A stretch of DNA of 17,457 nucleotides from Bifidobacteriaceae bacterium (GTDB lineage: Bacteria > Actinomycetota > Actinomycetes > Actinomycetales > WQXJ01). The stretch lies in NCBI GenBank assembly GCA_031266115.1, contig JAISBQ010000062.1, positions 1 through 17,457 of the forward strand. The letters are read 5' to 3'. Position numbers and translations under genes: made by a program. The notes under the pieces were generated by a model, which had not been told where the DNA came from, did not search any database, and saw nothing but the letters and a program-made list of their open reading frames with translations. Of the stretch, positions 1-8,528 are shown piece by piece (positions within the stretch are counted from its first letter, which is position 1; each line of letters starts with the position of its first letter).

Positions 1-2562
1 GAGCCCGAGGGCCCGGAGCAACCCGTGTTCGCGAGTTCGCTCCACCACCGACAGCGACAGGGTGTTGGCGACACCGATCACGGCGATGAGGACGGCGACT
101 GCGAGCAACGCCATGAGCACCAGCACGATCACAGAAATCACCTGTGCGATCTGCGAGCGCTGGATGGCAGTTCCGTACAGTGTCAAGGCGTTGCCGTCCG
201 CGTCCGCGAAGCCGGCCAGGGCTCCCATGGCTTTGTCCGCCACGGCGATGGCGTCCGCGCCGGGAGCGAGAGCGGCGGCAACCTGGCTGACGGAGGTGGA
301 TGGGACCAGGGTGGTCAGCGCGTCGAGCGGGATGACGATGGCGGCCGTCGAGCCGGGCATATCGACGCGGGTGGTCCGGAACTCGCGGCTGCCCAGGGGG
401 CCGACCACGGTGACCGGATCCCCATTGAGGACGTCCAGGCCTACCGGCCCGCTGACGACGTTCACCACGAGGGCATGTCCCGCGTTGAGGGCGGCCACAG
501 CGTCGGTGTTGCCGGAGATCGCGGCGAACTGTGTTGGGTCCACCCCGTAGGCGACCGTGTCGAACACGGGGACGTTCGCCGCGGACGCGTCGCTAGATCC
601 ATCGATGGTGGCGACAAGGGCGCCGTGAATCGAGGTGATATCTGTTACGCCATCGACGGTGGCGAGAGCTGCGGCTGCGCCCTCGGGCACCGGGGGCAGT
701 CCCTCGGCAAGGCCGGCGGCGTAGGCGGTGTCGCTCGCCCCGGCTGGGATGGAGTCGATGGCGTAGGTCCACCGCTGGTCAATTTGGAAGTCAGCGGCCC
801 AATCCTCGCTTAGTGCGGCCACGAGCGATTGTTCGATGGAGGCCGATCCGGCGGACACAGCAGCCACGAGGGTGACCCCGATGACCAGCGCGCTGGCGGT
901 GGCGGCGGTGCGGCGCGGGTTGCGAACCGTGTTGGCTGCGGCCACCCGTGCTCCGGGCCCCGTGCGGCCGAGCAGATTCGCGAAGGCACGCACCACGTGG
1001 GGGATCCAGAACGGTCCGGCCAGGATGATCCCGACCACGAGGCTGAGCGCGGCGAGCACACCTAGACCGAGAGCGCCCGCGAATAGCCACCCGCTTGATG
1101 TCGTGGTCCGATCGAGGTCACGCCCGTAGACCACGGAGATCACCAGGGCGATCGTCAGCATGACGGCGCCGCCGATGATCCCGATGCAGGACACGATCGC
1201 CCGCGCTTTGCCGGCTGGCCGGCGGGGTGTGGGGGCGGTGAGGGGCCGCAGGGCGGCGACAGGCGGTGTGGCTGTGGCGCGCCTGGCCGGAGCGAGTGCG
1301 GCCAAGGTCGCCACGGCGATCCCGGCGATGAGTGGCAGCACGATGGCGACGGGCGCCACCGCCACGGTGGCGGGGACCGGAACCGCGGGATAGAGCCGGG
1401 AAGCGAGGGTGAGCGCTCCTTGGACCAGCCCGAGCCCGATCGCGATCCCGGCTATGGCGCCGAGCAGCCCGGTGAGTGCACCCTCTATCAGCACGGAGCG
1501 GTGGATCTGTGCGCTGGACGCGCCCACGCATCGCAGGAGCGCGAGGGTGCGTGCTCGCTGCGCGATCAACACCTGGAAGGTGTTGGCGATGACGAGACCA
1601 GCCACGGCCAGCGAGATCGCGGCGAACACAAAGAGGAACGAGAGGATGAAGGCCTGACCCCCCACGAAGACCGCCATCCGGATCGCCGCCCGTTCCTCCG
1701 GTGTGGTGACCGTGACCCTGCCGGGGGTCTGTTCATACGGGTAGTTGGCGAACGCATTCTCGGTCGCGCGGACGATGGCGTCAGATGCCTGCGCCGGATC
1801 GACGCCATCGGCGAGGACCACGGCCACTTCACGGGCTGGCGCGCCGGCGATGACGTCCCACGGCTGGGCAAAGACGCCCGAGGCCCCTTGGACACCCGGG
1901 GTGGCGGCAGCCAGGGAGGGGACTGAATCGTCGAAGAGGCCCGTGACGTGGACGATGGCGGTGGTGCGCGAGGCGCGGGGATCGTGGTTCATCCACGGTG
2001 GCAGGTCCATGCGCGCGACGTCGCTCGTGTCCGGAGCGCCGGGGACGCCGTACCAGGTCAGGTCGACATCGTTGCCTACGGTCGCTCGCAGGCGCTCCGC
2101 GAGTCCCCGCCCGAGGATCACATCGCGATCCTCGACCGGGGCGGCTCCTTCGGTGAGGGGATAGGAGATGAGCGACGGTTCCGTGGCGTACGGGACCACG
2201 GTGGTCGAGGCGCCTCTGTCGCCGTGGGAGAGCGTGGCGCCCAGCTCGGTCAATGGCTTCATCGTCCGGACCTCGGCCAGGGCGGCTATGGCATCGACTG
2301 CGAGATCCGCGGGGTAGGCGGCGACGTGGTCGGGTGACCCCTCGCCAGGTTGTGCCGGTGCACCCCAGTCGGGGGCGTCGATCGCGGCGACGAGATCTGC
2401 GGCGGCGTATTCGGCCACCATGGAGGCTCTGGCCGTTCGCATGCCGGCGTCGACCCCGACGATGGCGGCCACGATGAAAGCGGTCGCGATGGCGACGGCG
2501 ACAAGCCCGGCGACAAGGCGCCCGGCGTGGGTTCGCATATGAGCGATGGCGATGCGGAACAC
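1..2562 (-). CDS. ABC transporter permease with two FtsX domains (MacB/DUF214 type), 3' end cut by window
   Basis: The minus-strand frame is open from a GTG at 2562 to base 1 (854 codons, no stop), so the C-terminus lies outside the window. I chose the GTG because a GAGGT ribosome site sits about 8 nt before it and it starts 4 bp after the ATPase stop; an ATG eight codons in is the alternative. The layout is: TM1 at about residues 17-38; a first extracytoplasmic domain; an FtsX core with three membrane segments at about 297-410, including VIANTFQVLIAQRARTLALL; a hydrophobic linker near 450-520; TM at about 555-575; a second extracytoplasmic domain; and the start of a second FtsX core (IGVANTLSLSVVERTREHG, about 820-850). 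This is the usual ten-helix plan of MacB/LolCE-like permeases that move lipids, peptides or antibiotics out of the membrane. It pairs with the adjacent ATPase. Substrate unknown; envelope efflux or stress is an inference from the linked kinase and regulator. Confidence 0.9.
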   Translation of the reverse strand, partial: MFRIAIAHMRTHAGRLVAGLVAVAIATAFIVAAIVGVDAGMRTARASMVAEYAAADLVAAIDAPDWGAPAQPGEGSPDHVAAYPADLAVDAIAALAEVRTMKPLTELGATLSHGDRGASTTVVPYATEPSLISYPLTEGAAPVEDRDVILGRGLAERLRATVGNDVDLTWYGVPGAPDTSDVARMDLPPWMNHDPRASRTTAIVHVTGLFDDSVPSLAAATPGVQGASGVFAQPWDVIAGAPAREVAVVLADGVDPAQASDAIVRATENAFANYPYEQTPGRVTVTTPEERAAIRMAVFVGGQAFILSFLFVFAAISLAVAGLVIANTFQVLIAQRARTLALLRCVGASSAQIHRSVLIEGALTGLLGAIAGIAIGLGLVQGALTLASRLYPAVPVPATVAVAPVAIVLPLIAGIAVATLAALAPARRATATPPVAALRPLTAPTPRRPAGKARAIVSCIGIIGGAVMLTIALVISVVYGRDLDRTTTSSGWLFAGALGLGVLAALSLVVGIILAGPFWIPHVVRAFANLLGRTGPGARVAAANTVRNPRRTAATASALVIGVTLVAAVSAGSASIEQSLVAALSEDWAADFQIDQRWTYAIDSIPAGASDTAYAAGLAEGLPPVPEGAAAALATVDGVTDITSIHGALVATIDGSSDASAANVPVFDTVAYGVDPTQFAAISGNTDAVAALNAGHALVVNVVSGPVGLDVLNGDPVTVVGPLGSREFRTTRVDMPGSTAAIVIPLDALTTLVPSTSVSQVAAALAPGADAIAVADKAMGALAGFADADGNALTLYGTAIQRSQIAQVISVIVLVLMALLAVAVLIAVIGVANTLSLSVVERTREHGLLRALGL

Positions 2563-2566
2563 GGGC

Positions 2567-3337
2567 TCAGACCTCGACCGTCCGCAGTGCCTCGAGGCCG
2601 CTCATGACGGCCTCGGGGGTCGGGTTCACGATGTCGCCGGCCACGCGGCCATCGGCGAGCAGGACAACGCGTTGAGCGTAGGCGGCTGCCGCCGGATCGT
2701 GAGTCACCATGACGACGGTCTGGCCGAGTTCACGCACAGACCGTCGCAGGAAGGCGAGTACCTCAATCCCCGAGCGGGTGTCGAGGTTGCCGGTCGGCTC
2801 GTCAGCGAGGATGACATCTGGCCGCGTAATCAGTGCCCGGGCGACGGCGACTCTTTGCTGTTGGCCCCCAGACAGCTCCGATGGCCGGTGCGTGAGCCTG
2901 TCTCCGAGGCCCAGCGTGTCGACCACCTGATCGAACCAGGCTCGGTCGAGCTTGGCTCCGGCCAATGACACGGGTAGGAGGATGTTGTCCTTGGCGTTGA
3001 ACATCGGAAGGAGGTTGAACGCCTGGAACACGAATCCGATCCGGTCCCGACGTAGCTTGGTCAGTCCCGTGTCGGTGAGGCTGGTCACCTCTGTGGCTCC
3101 CAGGTGGACGGTTCCGGATGTGGCCCCTTCCAGGCCGGCGAGCAGGTACAGGAGGGTCGACTTTCCCGAGCCAGACGGGCCCATGATGGCGGTGAATCGG
3201 CCCTGCCCGAAGTCGACGTCGACGCCGTCCAGCGCGCGGACCTGGGCCTGCCCACGGCCGTAGATCTTGGTGAGTTCGCGGGCGGACAGGGCAACCCCTG
3301 GTGAGGACGCCTGCTCCAGCGGTGACTTGGTATCCAT
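2567..3337 (-). CDS. ABC transporter ATP-binding protein, LolD/MacB family
   Basis: This 256-residue cytoplasmic ATPase powers the permease encoded 4 bp downstream. Visible motifs are Walker A GPSGSGKST (53-61), Q-loop Gln105, signature LSGGQ (155-159), Walker B VILADE (175-180) followed by PTGNLD, and the H-loop His213. The LSGGQQQRVAVARAL and ADEPTGNLD forms are typical of the LolD/MacB/FtsE branch rather than importers. The frame is open upstream to a possible start at 3400, but I prefer the ATG at 3337: there is no ribosome site, yet a TACCGT hexamer lies 7 nt before this ATG, the spacing of a leaderless start. The 114-bp gap to the response-regulator gene may therefore carry its own promoter. 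Family assignment is firm; the substrate is unknown. Confidence 0.93.
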   Translation of the reverse strand: MDTKSPLEQASSPGVALSARELTKIYGRGQAQVRALDGVDVDFGQGRFTAIMGPSGSGKSTLLYLLAGLEGATSGTVHLGATEVTSLTDTGLTKLRRDRIGFVFQAFNLLPMFNAKDNILLPVSLAGAKLDRAWFDQVVDTLGLGDRLTHRPSELSGGQQQRVAVARALITRPDVILADEPTGNLDTRSGIEVLAFLRRSVRELGQTVVMVTHDPAAAAYAQRVVLLADGRVAGDIVNPTPEAVMSGLEALRTVEV

Positions 3338-3451
3338 AGTGCCTACGGTAGAGATCGCGGGCAGGTCGGGCATCGGGCGTGGGAATGGTCTTCGCCTCAT
3401 CCCCGGGACTGATCGGGCGAGCGAGTCCTGGGCCCACGGGTGGTGGGACAG

Positions 3452-4150
3452 TCAGGCCGAGGTAGCGCCATCGGCGTCCGCACCCGGCGTGATCAGCATG
3501 TTCTCGTAGCTGCACACGACGGCCTGGACGCGGTCTCGCGCGCCGAGTTTGGCGAGTATCCGTCCAACGTGGGACTTGACGGTGGCCTCGGCGACCACAA
3601 GCCTCGTGGCGATCTCGCCGTTGGTCAGCCCCCGGGCCATGAGGATCAGAACCTCCCGCTCGCGCTCGGTCAACGTGTCGAAAACACCCGGATCGGGTGG
3701 CTCCGCGGGGATCGAGTGGGCCACATGGTCGAGGAGGCGCCGGGTCGACGATGGCGCGATCACAGCGTCGCCAGTATGGACCGCACGGATCGCCGCCAGC
3801 ATCTGTTCAGGTGGCGCATCCTTGAGGAGAAACCCGCTGGCGCCGGCCTTGATCGCGTGGAGGAGGTATTCATCCAGGTCGAATGTGGTCAGCATGACGA
3901 TCTTGGGTGGCGCTCCCGGTGTCTGGAGTTCAGCTATCCGCTCTGTGGCCGCCAGGCCATCCATGGTCGGCATTCGTACGTCCATGAGGACGATGTCGGC
4001 CGGTTCCGTCGCGACCAGACGCAGGGCCTCGGCGCCGTTCCCGGCTTGACCTACTACGCGCATGTCCGGCTGAGAGGCGATGACGAGTGCGAAGCCAGCG
4101 CGCACCAGCTGCTGGTCATCGACCAGAATCACGCGAATCGGATCATCCAT
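3452..4150 (-). CDS. NarL/FixJ-type response regulator (LuxR-family HTH)
   Basis: This 232-residue cytoplasmic transcription factor is the likely phosphorylation target of the kinase encoded just upstream. The receiver domain covers about 1-120, with acidic pocket Asp11/Asp12, phospho-acceptor Asp57 (in VLMDVRMP), Thr88 and Lys110. A LuxR-type DNA-binding domain covers about 155-215 (LTEREREVLILMARGLTNGEIA, then VKSHVGRILAKLGARDR). The start at 4150 is fixed by a GAAAGG ribosome site 8 nt upstream; an upstream ATG at 4174 in the same frame lacks one. The gene begins 30 bp after the kinase stop, so the two are probably cotranscribed. It may control the ABC transporter downstream; that target is inferred from position only. 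Confidence 0.95.
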   Translation of the reverse strand: MDDPIRVILVDDQQLVRAGFALVIASQPDMRVVGQAGNGAEALRLVATEPADIVLMDVRMPTMDGLAATERIAELQTPGAPPKIVMLTTFDLDEYLLHAIKAGASGFLLKDAPPEQMLAAIRAVHTGDAVIAPSSTRRLLDHVAHSIPAEPPDPGVFDTLTEREREVLILMARGLTNGEIATRLVVAEATVKSHVGRILAKLGARDRVQAVVCSYENMLITPGADADGATSA

Positions 4151-4158
4151 AGTTGATG

Positions 4159-4164
4159 CCTTTC
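4159..4164 (-). promoter_or_regulatory. Ribosome binding site of the response-regulator gene
   Basis: GAAAGG on the minus strand, 8 nt before the ATG at 4150. It decides between this ATG and the in-frame ATG at 4174. Confidence 0.65.
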
Positions 4165-4180
4165 TGGATCGCACTCCCGG

Positions 4181-5461
4181 TCATGGGCGCGAGTCCCGGC
4201 GCAGGTGTTGTCTTGGGCCGTCGCCGCGTGTGTCGGGGGGCATGGGGGCCTGGCCTGCCGCCGGGATGCGGCGCGAGGGCAGGGGGATTCGGGCTGTGAC
4301 GCGGAATCCGCCGGCGCGGGCTGGGCCGGCGTCCAGGGTGCCGCCGAGCATCTCGGCCCGTTCGCGCATCCCGACGAGCCCGTGGCCGGGTCCCTTGGTG
4401 CTGGTGGCGGCGGCGCCCCGGCCGTCATCGTGGATGTCAAGAGCCACCTGGTGTGGTTCCCATCGGTCGATCACCGTGACATGGGCACCTGGCCCAGCGT
4501 GTTTGAGCACGTTCGTCAGGGCTTCTTGGCAGATGCGGTACAGGGCCAGACCGACCCCTGGCGGCAGGGTCGAGCCAACGCCGATGCGGACCATCGCGAT
4601 ATCCAGCCCGGCGTCGCGCATCTGAGCGGCCAACGCGTCGAGGTCCTGGGAGTCAGGCACGGGCGCGCGCAGCGCTCCGGTATCCGCTTCCTCGGGGTGG
4701 CGCAGAACACCCAAGATATGGCGCATGTCAGCGAGCGCTGCCCGCCCGGTTTCCGCGATGGTGCCCAGAGCCCTGGTCGCGGCTTGGGGGTCGGTGTGCG
4801 ACGCGTACGAGCCGCCATCGGCCTGGGCAATGATGACGGACAACGAGTGGGCGACGATGTCGTGCATCTCGCGAGCGATGCGGTTGCGCTCGGAGGCCGC
4901 GGCCAGCTGGGCGAGCTGTTCCCGCTCCCGCTCGGCCGCGCCGTGGCGGCGCGAAGCGTCCGCTTGGCGTTCTCCGCGCCGCCGCTTGATCGTGCCCAAT
5001 CCCCACACCAGCAGGGCGGTGAAGACTGTCAGGAATGCCGTCATCGTCCACCTGGTGGCGACGCCGAACCGGCTCACCGTCACCACCACTGCGCTGGTGG
5101 CGATCACGGCGGGGCCAACGCTGTAGGCGACCGAACGCTTGCCCCATCGCGTCAGCGTGTACAGGGGCGGCAGCGCGAGCCACGCGACGATCGCCCCGGG
5201 ACCGCTGAGCCATCCGACCGCGGCCGCCGCGACACCGGCCGCCGCGACACCTGCGGCGGTAGGAGCTAGGCGTCTGACCGCGATGGCGGCGGCCAGCAAG
5301 GCCGCCGCGACCGCGTACTGGATGAGGTCGGGCGGGTCAGCGGCTATGACCACCGTGCCCAGGAGCATCGCCACAGCCCAGGCGGTGATACCCACCGCCA
5401 CATCGCGGGCCAGCGTCGAGGAGCTGGCGGTGCGCGCGGCGTCAACTCCAGGCTCAGGCAT
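4181..5461 (-). CDS. Sensor histidine kinase, HisKA_3 / NarX-DesK class
   Basis: This 426-residue membrane kinase pairs with the regulator encoded 30 bp downstream. Residues about 22-155 form roughly six hydrophobic helices with very little extracytoplasmic sequence, as in intramembrane-sensing kinases. A charged linker follows, then the HisKA_3 dimerisation domain with REMHDIVAHSLSV, whose phospho-acceptor is His200. The ATPase domain shows the N box QEALTNVLKHA (Asn316), DDGRG (345-349) and GHGLVGMRER (359-368). The C-terminal 30 residues are a basic, proline-rich tail. The reading frame stays open far upstream through prfB, but that part is antisense to a conserved gene. I place the start at the ATG at 5461, where a TACCCT hexamer lies 7 nt upstream (leaderless type). 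The signal is not deducible; linkage to an ABC exporter suggests envelope stress or an antibiotic. Confidence 0.93.
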   Translation of the reverse strand: MPEPGVDAARTASSSTLARDVAVGITAWAVAMLLGTVVIAADPPDLIQYAVAAALLAAAIAVRRLAPTAAGVAAAGVAAAAVGWLSGPGAIVAWLALPPLYTLTRWGKRSVAYSVGPAVIATSAVVVTVSRFGVATRWTMTAFLTVFTALLVWGLGTIKRRRGERQADASRRHGAAEREREQLAQLAAASERNRIAREMHDIVAHSLSVIIAQADGGSYASHTDPQAATRALGTIAETGRAALADMRHILGVLRHPEEADTGALRAPVPDSQDLDALAAQMRDAGLDIAMVRIGVGSTLPPGVGLALYRICQEALTNVLKHAGPGAHVTVIDRWEPHQVALDIHDDGRGAAATSTKGPGHGLVGMRERAEMLGGTLDAGPARAGGFRVTARIPLPSRRIPAAGQAPMPPDTRGDGPRQHLRRDSRP

Positions 5462-5554
5462 GCCCCACAGGGTAGACGGCCGCCTCCGGATCCCCCTGCG
5501 CCGACCCTTCAGTTTTGGGGGCTCGGGTACGCCCACCGCGTATCCTTGGCGGAC
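5462..5554. promoter_or_regulatory. Divergent promoter region between kinase gene and prfB
   Basis: These 93 bp separate two divergent genes. Rightward, TATCCT (5541-5546) is a plausible -10 box ending 8 nt before the prfB GTG at 5555. Leftward, TACCCT (minus strand, 5474 down to 5469) ends 7 nt before the kinase ATG at 5461. Both spacings fit leaderless transcripts. No convincing -35 box is visible for either, so this is a candidate only. Confidence 0.4.
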
Positions 5555-6667
5555 GTGGCAGCCATCGACTATCCGGCGCGCATGCGTGCCCTGCGTGAGA
5601 CGTATTCCACCATCGAACAGGTCGCCAACCCCGCGGCGTTGCGCGAGCGGATCGCTGAGCTGTCCACTCAGGCCGCCGCGCCCAACCTGTGGGACGACCC
5701 GGAGGCTGCCCAGGCCGTCACCTCCAAGCTGTCCCACACGCAATCCGAGCTGACCAAACTGGAGCGCATGGGCCAGCGTATCGACGATCTGGGGGTCCTC
5801 ATTGAGATGGGCCTGGAGGCCGATGACGCTGACACCCTGGGCGAAGCCGACACGGAACTCGCCGACGTCCAGGCAGACCTCGGCGACTTGGAGATTCGCA
5901 CGCTCATGGCGGGGGAGTATGACGAACGTGAGGCCGTGGTCACCATCCGATCGGGTGCTGGGGGAGTGGATGCGGCAGACTTCGCGGAGATGCTGCTGCG
6001 CATGTATCTGCGCTGGGCTGAGCGTCACGGCTATTCCACCAAGGTTCTCGACACGTCCTATGCGGAAGAGGCTGGGCTGAAGTCCGTCACCTTTGAAGTC
6101 AAGGCCCCCTACGCCTACGGCAACCTTTCTGTCGAGGGAGGCACACACCGTCTGGTGCGCATCTCTCCGTTCGACAACCAGGGCCGGAGGCAGACGTCGT
6201 TCGCCGCCGTCGAGGTGATCCCGCTGATCGAATCGACCGACCATGTCGAGGTCCCAGACACCGACATTCGCGTCGACGTCTTCCGCTCGTCCGGTCCGGG
6301 CGGTCAATCCGTCAACACCACCGATTCGGCTGTCCGCATCACTCACCTGCCCACCGGCATCGTCGTGTCCATGCAGGATGAGAAGTCTCAAATCCAGAAC
6401 CGTGCCGCGGCAATGCGCGTCCTGCAATCCCGCCTGTTAGTGCTGCGCCGTGCCGAGGAGGACGCCAAGAAGAAGGAACTGGCGGGCGACATCAAGGCGT
6501 CGTGGGGCGATCAAATGCGTTCCTACGTCCTGCACCCGTATCAGATGGTCAAGGACCTGCGGACCGAATATGAGGTATCAAGCCCCGCAGCCGTGTTCGA
6601 CGGTGACCTTGACGGCTTCCTCGCTGCCGGAATCCGGTGGCGCCGGTCCGCCGAGCGTGCCCAGTAG
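5555..6667 (+). CDS. prfB: Peptide chain release factor 2
   Basis: RF2 reads UGA and UAA stop codons in the ribosomal A site and triggers peptide release. The 370-residue product has the N-terminal helical domain, the SPF stop-codon-recognition tripeptide (204-206, in RISPFDNQGRR) and the catalytic GGQ loop (249-251, in SSGPGGQSVN). The C-terminal block around HPYQMVKDLRTEYEV matches what I recall of the Mycobacterium protein. There is no internal frameshift site: the gene reads through in one frame, as is usual in Actinobacteria. I prefer the GTG at 5555 over the TTG at 5546 because the TTG overlaps a likely -10 box and the GTG start gives an N-terminus of about the mycobacterial length. It is followed by 229 bp before ftsE, so it may be transcribed separately. 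Confidence 0.97.
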   Translation: MAAIDYPARMRALRETYSTIEQVANPAALRERIAELSTQAAAPNLWDDPEAAQAVTSKLSHTQSELTKLERMGQRIDDLGVLIEMGLEADDADTLGEADTELADVQADLGDLEIRTLMAGEYDEREAVVTIRSGAGGVDAADFAEMLLRMYLRWAERHGYSTKVLDTSYAEEAGLKSVTFEVKAPYAYGNLSVEGGTHRLVRISPFDNQGRRQTSFAAVEVIPLIESTDHVEVPDTDIRVDVFRSSGPGGQSVNTTDSAVRITHLPTGIVVSMQDEKSQIQNRAAAMRVLQSRLLVLRRAEEDAKKKELAGDIKASWGDQMRSYVLHPYQMVKDLRTEYEVSSPAAVFDGDLDGFLAAGIRWRRSAERAQ

Positions 6668-6705
6668 GGGCGTCCCTGGGCGGTCCGGCGGACGATGGCG
6701 CCCCT
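6666..6705 (+). terminator. Possible hairpin terminator after prfB
   Basis: AGGGGCG (6666-6672) pairs with CGCCCCT (6699-6705), and a smaller GTCC-GGC-GGAC hairpin nests inside. It begins at the prfB stop codon. No T run follows, so it would be of the GC-only type found in high-GC bacteria. Confidence 0.4.
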
Positions 6706-6788
6706 CGCCTTCGCGCGGCGGCGTGTCTGCCAGGGGGAGAGCCGGGCGGGTGCTTATGCTCGCAGGTAGACACGACCCCGGCGAACGT

Positions 6789-6842
6789 CAAGCGTTTACG
6801 CTTGTCAGTGAGCCGGTTGACGTGTTGAGACTCACATGAGTC
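6789..6842. repeat. Two short dyads in the ftsE leader
   Basis: The 229-bp gap before ftsE holds CAAGCG-TTTA-CGCTTG (6789-6804) and GACTCA-CA-TGAGTC (6829-6842), each a 6-bp dyad. A TTGACG hexamer lies between them at 6817-6822, but no well-spaced -10 box follows. They could be operators or a weak terminator plus operator. The rest of the gap shows nothing else. Confidence 0.35.
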
Positions 6843-6896
6843 GATACTCTCCCGCGACTCCCCGCCACCGACACCGAGTGAGGCCCAGGCAAGCCA

Positions 6897-7607
6897 GTGA
6901 TCCGATTCAGCAACGTCACCAAGGTTTATACCCGTGGGCAGCGTCCAGCACTCGACCACGTCACCCTAGAGATCGAACGCGGAGAGTTCGCGTTCCTCGT
7001 GGGCGCCTCGGGCTCGGGCAAGTCCACCATGTTGGCACTGGTGCTGCGCCAGGAGCGGGCGAGTTCGGGGACCGTCTACGTGCTCGGTCAGGACGTCTCC
7101 ACACTCGCCGACCGCAAGGTGCCGTTCTTCCGGCGCCAGATCGGGGTCGTGTTCCAAGACTTCAGGCTGCTGGAAAACAAGACCGTGTTCGAGAACGTGG
7201 CGTTCGCCATGCAGGTGATTGGGCAGCCACGCCACTCGATCCTGTCGGTGGTGCCCGATGTGCTCTCGCTGGTCGGCCTGGATGGAATGGGCAAGCGGCT
7301 GCCCCATGAGCTCTCCGGGGGCGAACAACAGCGGGTGGCGATCGCCCGTGCCGTGGTCAACCGGCCTCAAGTGCTGCTCGCCGATGAGCCGACCGGAAAC
7401 CTCGACCCCCTCACCTCCGAGGGCATCATGGCCGTTCTCGACCGCGTCAACCAGACCGGGACTACTGTGGTCATGGCCACGCACGATGTGGGACTGGTCA
7501 ACGAGATGCGCCGCCGTGTGATCGAACTGGTGGATGGCGCCATCGTCCGCGATGAATCTGGGGGACGCTACGGTGCCGGCTATGTGGGAGGGGGGCGCAG
7601 GCCGTGA
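6897..7607 (+). CDS. ftsE: Cell division ATP-binding protein FtsE
   Basis: FtsE is the cytoplasmic ATPase of the FtsEX complex, which in other bacteria drives conformational activation of peptidoglycan hydrolases at the septum. The 236-residue product has Walker A GASGSGKST (36-44), Q-loop Gln87, signature LSGGE (139-143), Walker B VLLADE (159-164) with PTGNLD, and H-loop His196. The N-terminal MIRFSNVTKVY and the VVFQDFRLL segment are characteristic of FtsE. The start is a GTG with only a weak AGGC-type ribosome site. Its stop overlaps the ftsX start in GTGA, so the two are translationally coupled. Residues past about 220 are a glycine-rich tail. Confidence 0.96.
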   Translation: MIRFSNVTKVYTRGQRPALDHVTLEIERGEFAFLVGASGSGKSTMLALVLRQERASSGTVYVLGQDVSTLADRKVPFFRRQIGVVFQDFRLLENKTVFENVAFAMQVIGQPRHSILSVVPDVLSLVGLDGMGKRLPHELSGGEQQRVAIARAVVNRPQVLLADEPTGNLDPLTSEGIMAVLDRVNQTGTTVVMATHDVGLVNEMRRRVIELVDGAIVRDESGGRYGAGYVGGGRRP

Positions 7608-8524
7608 GGTTCTGGTTTGTTCTCACCGAGATCGCCGCCGGATTCCGGCGCAACATGACGATGATCAGCGCAGTCATCCTCGTCACGTTCGTCTCGCTCG
7701 CCTCGGTCGGTTCGGCGTTGCTGCTTCAGATGCAGATCGACAAGCTGCGGGGGGAGTGGTACGGGAAAGTCGAGGTCTCGATCTGGCTGTGCCCAGTGCA
7801 GCAGCTGGGTGGCGAGGTGTGCGTTGACGGGCCGGTCACCCAGGACCAGCAGGATGCCATTGAGGCGCGTCTGAAGTCCGAGGAACTCAGCCCCTACGTG
7901 GCCGATTACACGGTGGAAACGCCCGACGAGGTGTACGCGGACCTGCAGGATTCCTTCTCCGACGCGGACTGGACAGGCGGAGTCACTGTCGACGCGCTGC
8001 CTCCGGTGATCCACGTCAAGCTGGTCAATCCCGAGGACTACCAGGTGGTTGAGGAGGCCGTCAACGGCCAGCCTGGCGTCTACCTCGTCCGCGACCAGTC
8101 CGAGCTACTCTCGCCGCTGTTTGACATTCTCGCCAAGGGCCAGGTCGCGGCGCTCGCCGTGGCGGGGGTGCTCATGGTGGCGGCGATCCTCCTCATCACC
8201 ACGACGATTCGCCTGTCAGCGATGAGCAGGCAGAAGGAAACTGGGATCATGCGCCTGGTGGGGGCATCGAACCTGTTCATCCAGTTGCCGTTCATGCTGG
8301 AGGGCGCGGTCGCGGCACTGCTCGGCTCGGTGCTGTCCGTCGCGGCACTGTGGCTTGTGGGCAAGTTCTGGCTGGTCGGGTGGATGTCGGAGAGCTTCGG
8401 GACCCTGCTCAGTCGTGTCAACGTCTCCGATGTCTTCGTGGTGGCTCCGTGGTTGATGCTGTTGGCGGTGGTACTAGCGGCCTTGTCCTCTGTGCTGACG
8501 CTGAGGCGCTTCACTAAAGTGTGA
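7604..8524 (+). CDS. ftsX: Cell division membrane protein FtsX
   Basis: FtsX is the membrane partner of FtsE and relays ATP hydrolysis to hydrolases outside the cell. The 306-residue product has four membrane segments at about 22-42, 180-201, 231-257 and 277-300, with a large extracellular domain at about 43-179 between the first two, the standard FtsX plan. The extracellular domain has two cysteines, Cys63 and Cys73, which could form a disulfide. It starts at a GTG overlapping the ftsE stop by 4 bp. The gene for a secreted M23 endopeptidase begins 4 bp after its stop, which points to that enzyme as the likely partner of the extracellular domain. Confidence 0.96.
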   Translation: MRFWFVLTEIAAGFRRNMTMISAVILVTFVSLASVGSALLLQMQIDKLRGEWYGKVEVSIWLCPVQQLGGEVCVDGPVTQDQQDAIEARLKSEELSPYVADYTVETPDEVYADLQDSFSDADWTGGVTVDALPPVIHVKLVNPEDYQVVEEAVNGQPGVYLVRDQSELLSPLFDILAKGQVAALAVAGVLMVAAILLITTTIRLSAMSRQKETGIMRLVGASNLFIQLPFMLEGAVAALLGSVLSVAALWLVGKFWLVGWMSESFGTLLSRVNVSDVFVVAPWLMLLAVVLAALSSVLTLRRFTKV

Positions 8525-8528
8525 GGCG

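Noticed and set aside
25..2477. Plus-strand open frames opposite the permease (25-813, 1420-1926, 1948-2337 and others)
   Set aside because: Low-complexity G/D/R-rich shadows of the minus-strand permease gene, which has clear FtsX domains and coding logic.
3433..3447. CCCAC/GTGGG hairpin after the response-regulator gene
   Set aside because: Only a 5-bp stem without a T run; not enough for a terminator call.
5546..5548. TTG start for prfB
   Set aside because: It overlaps the likely -10 box TATCCT and would add three residues; the GTG at 5555 fits better.
5546..5700. Programmed frameshift in prfB
   Set aside because: The gene is in one continuous frame with no in-frame TGA and no CTT-TGA slippery site.
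5462..6427. N-terminal extension of the histidine kinase across prfB
   Set aside because: The extra 322 codons are antisense to the conserved prfB gene and show no domain; the kinase membrane region begins after the ATG at 5461.
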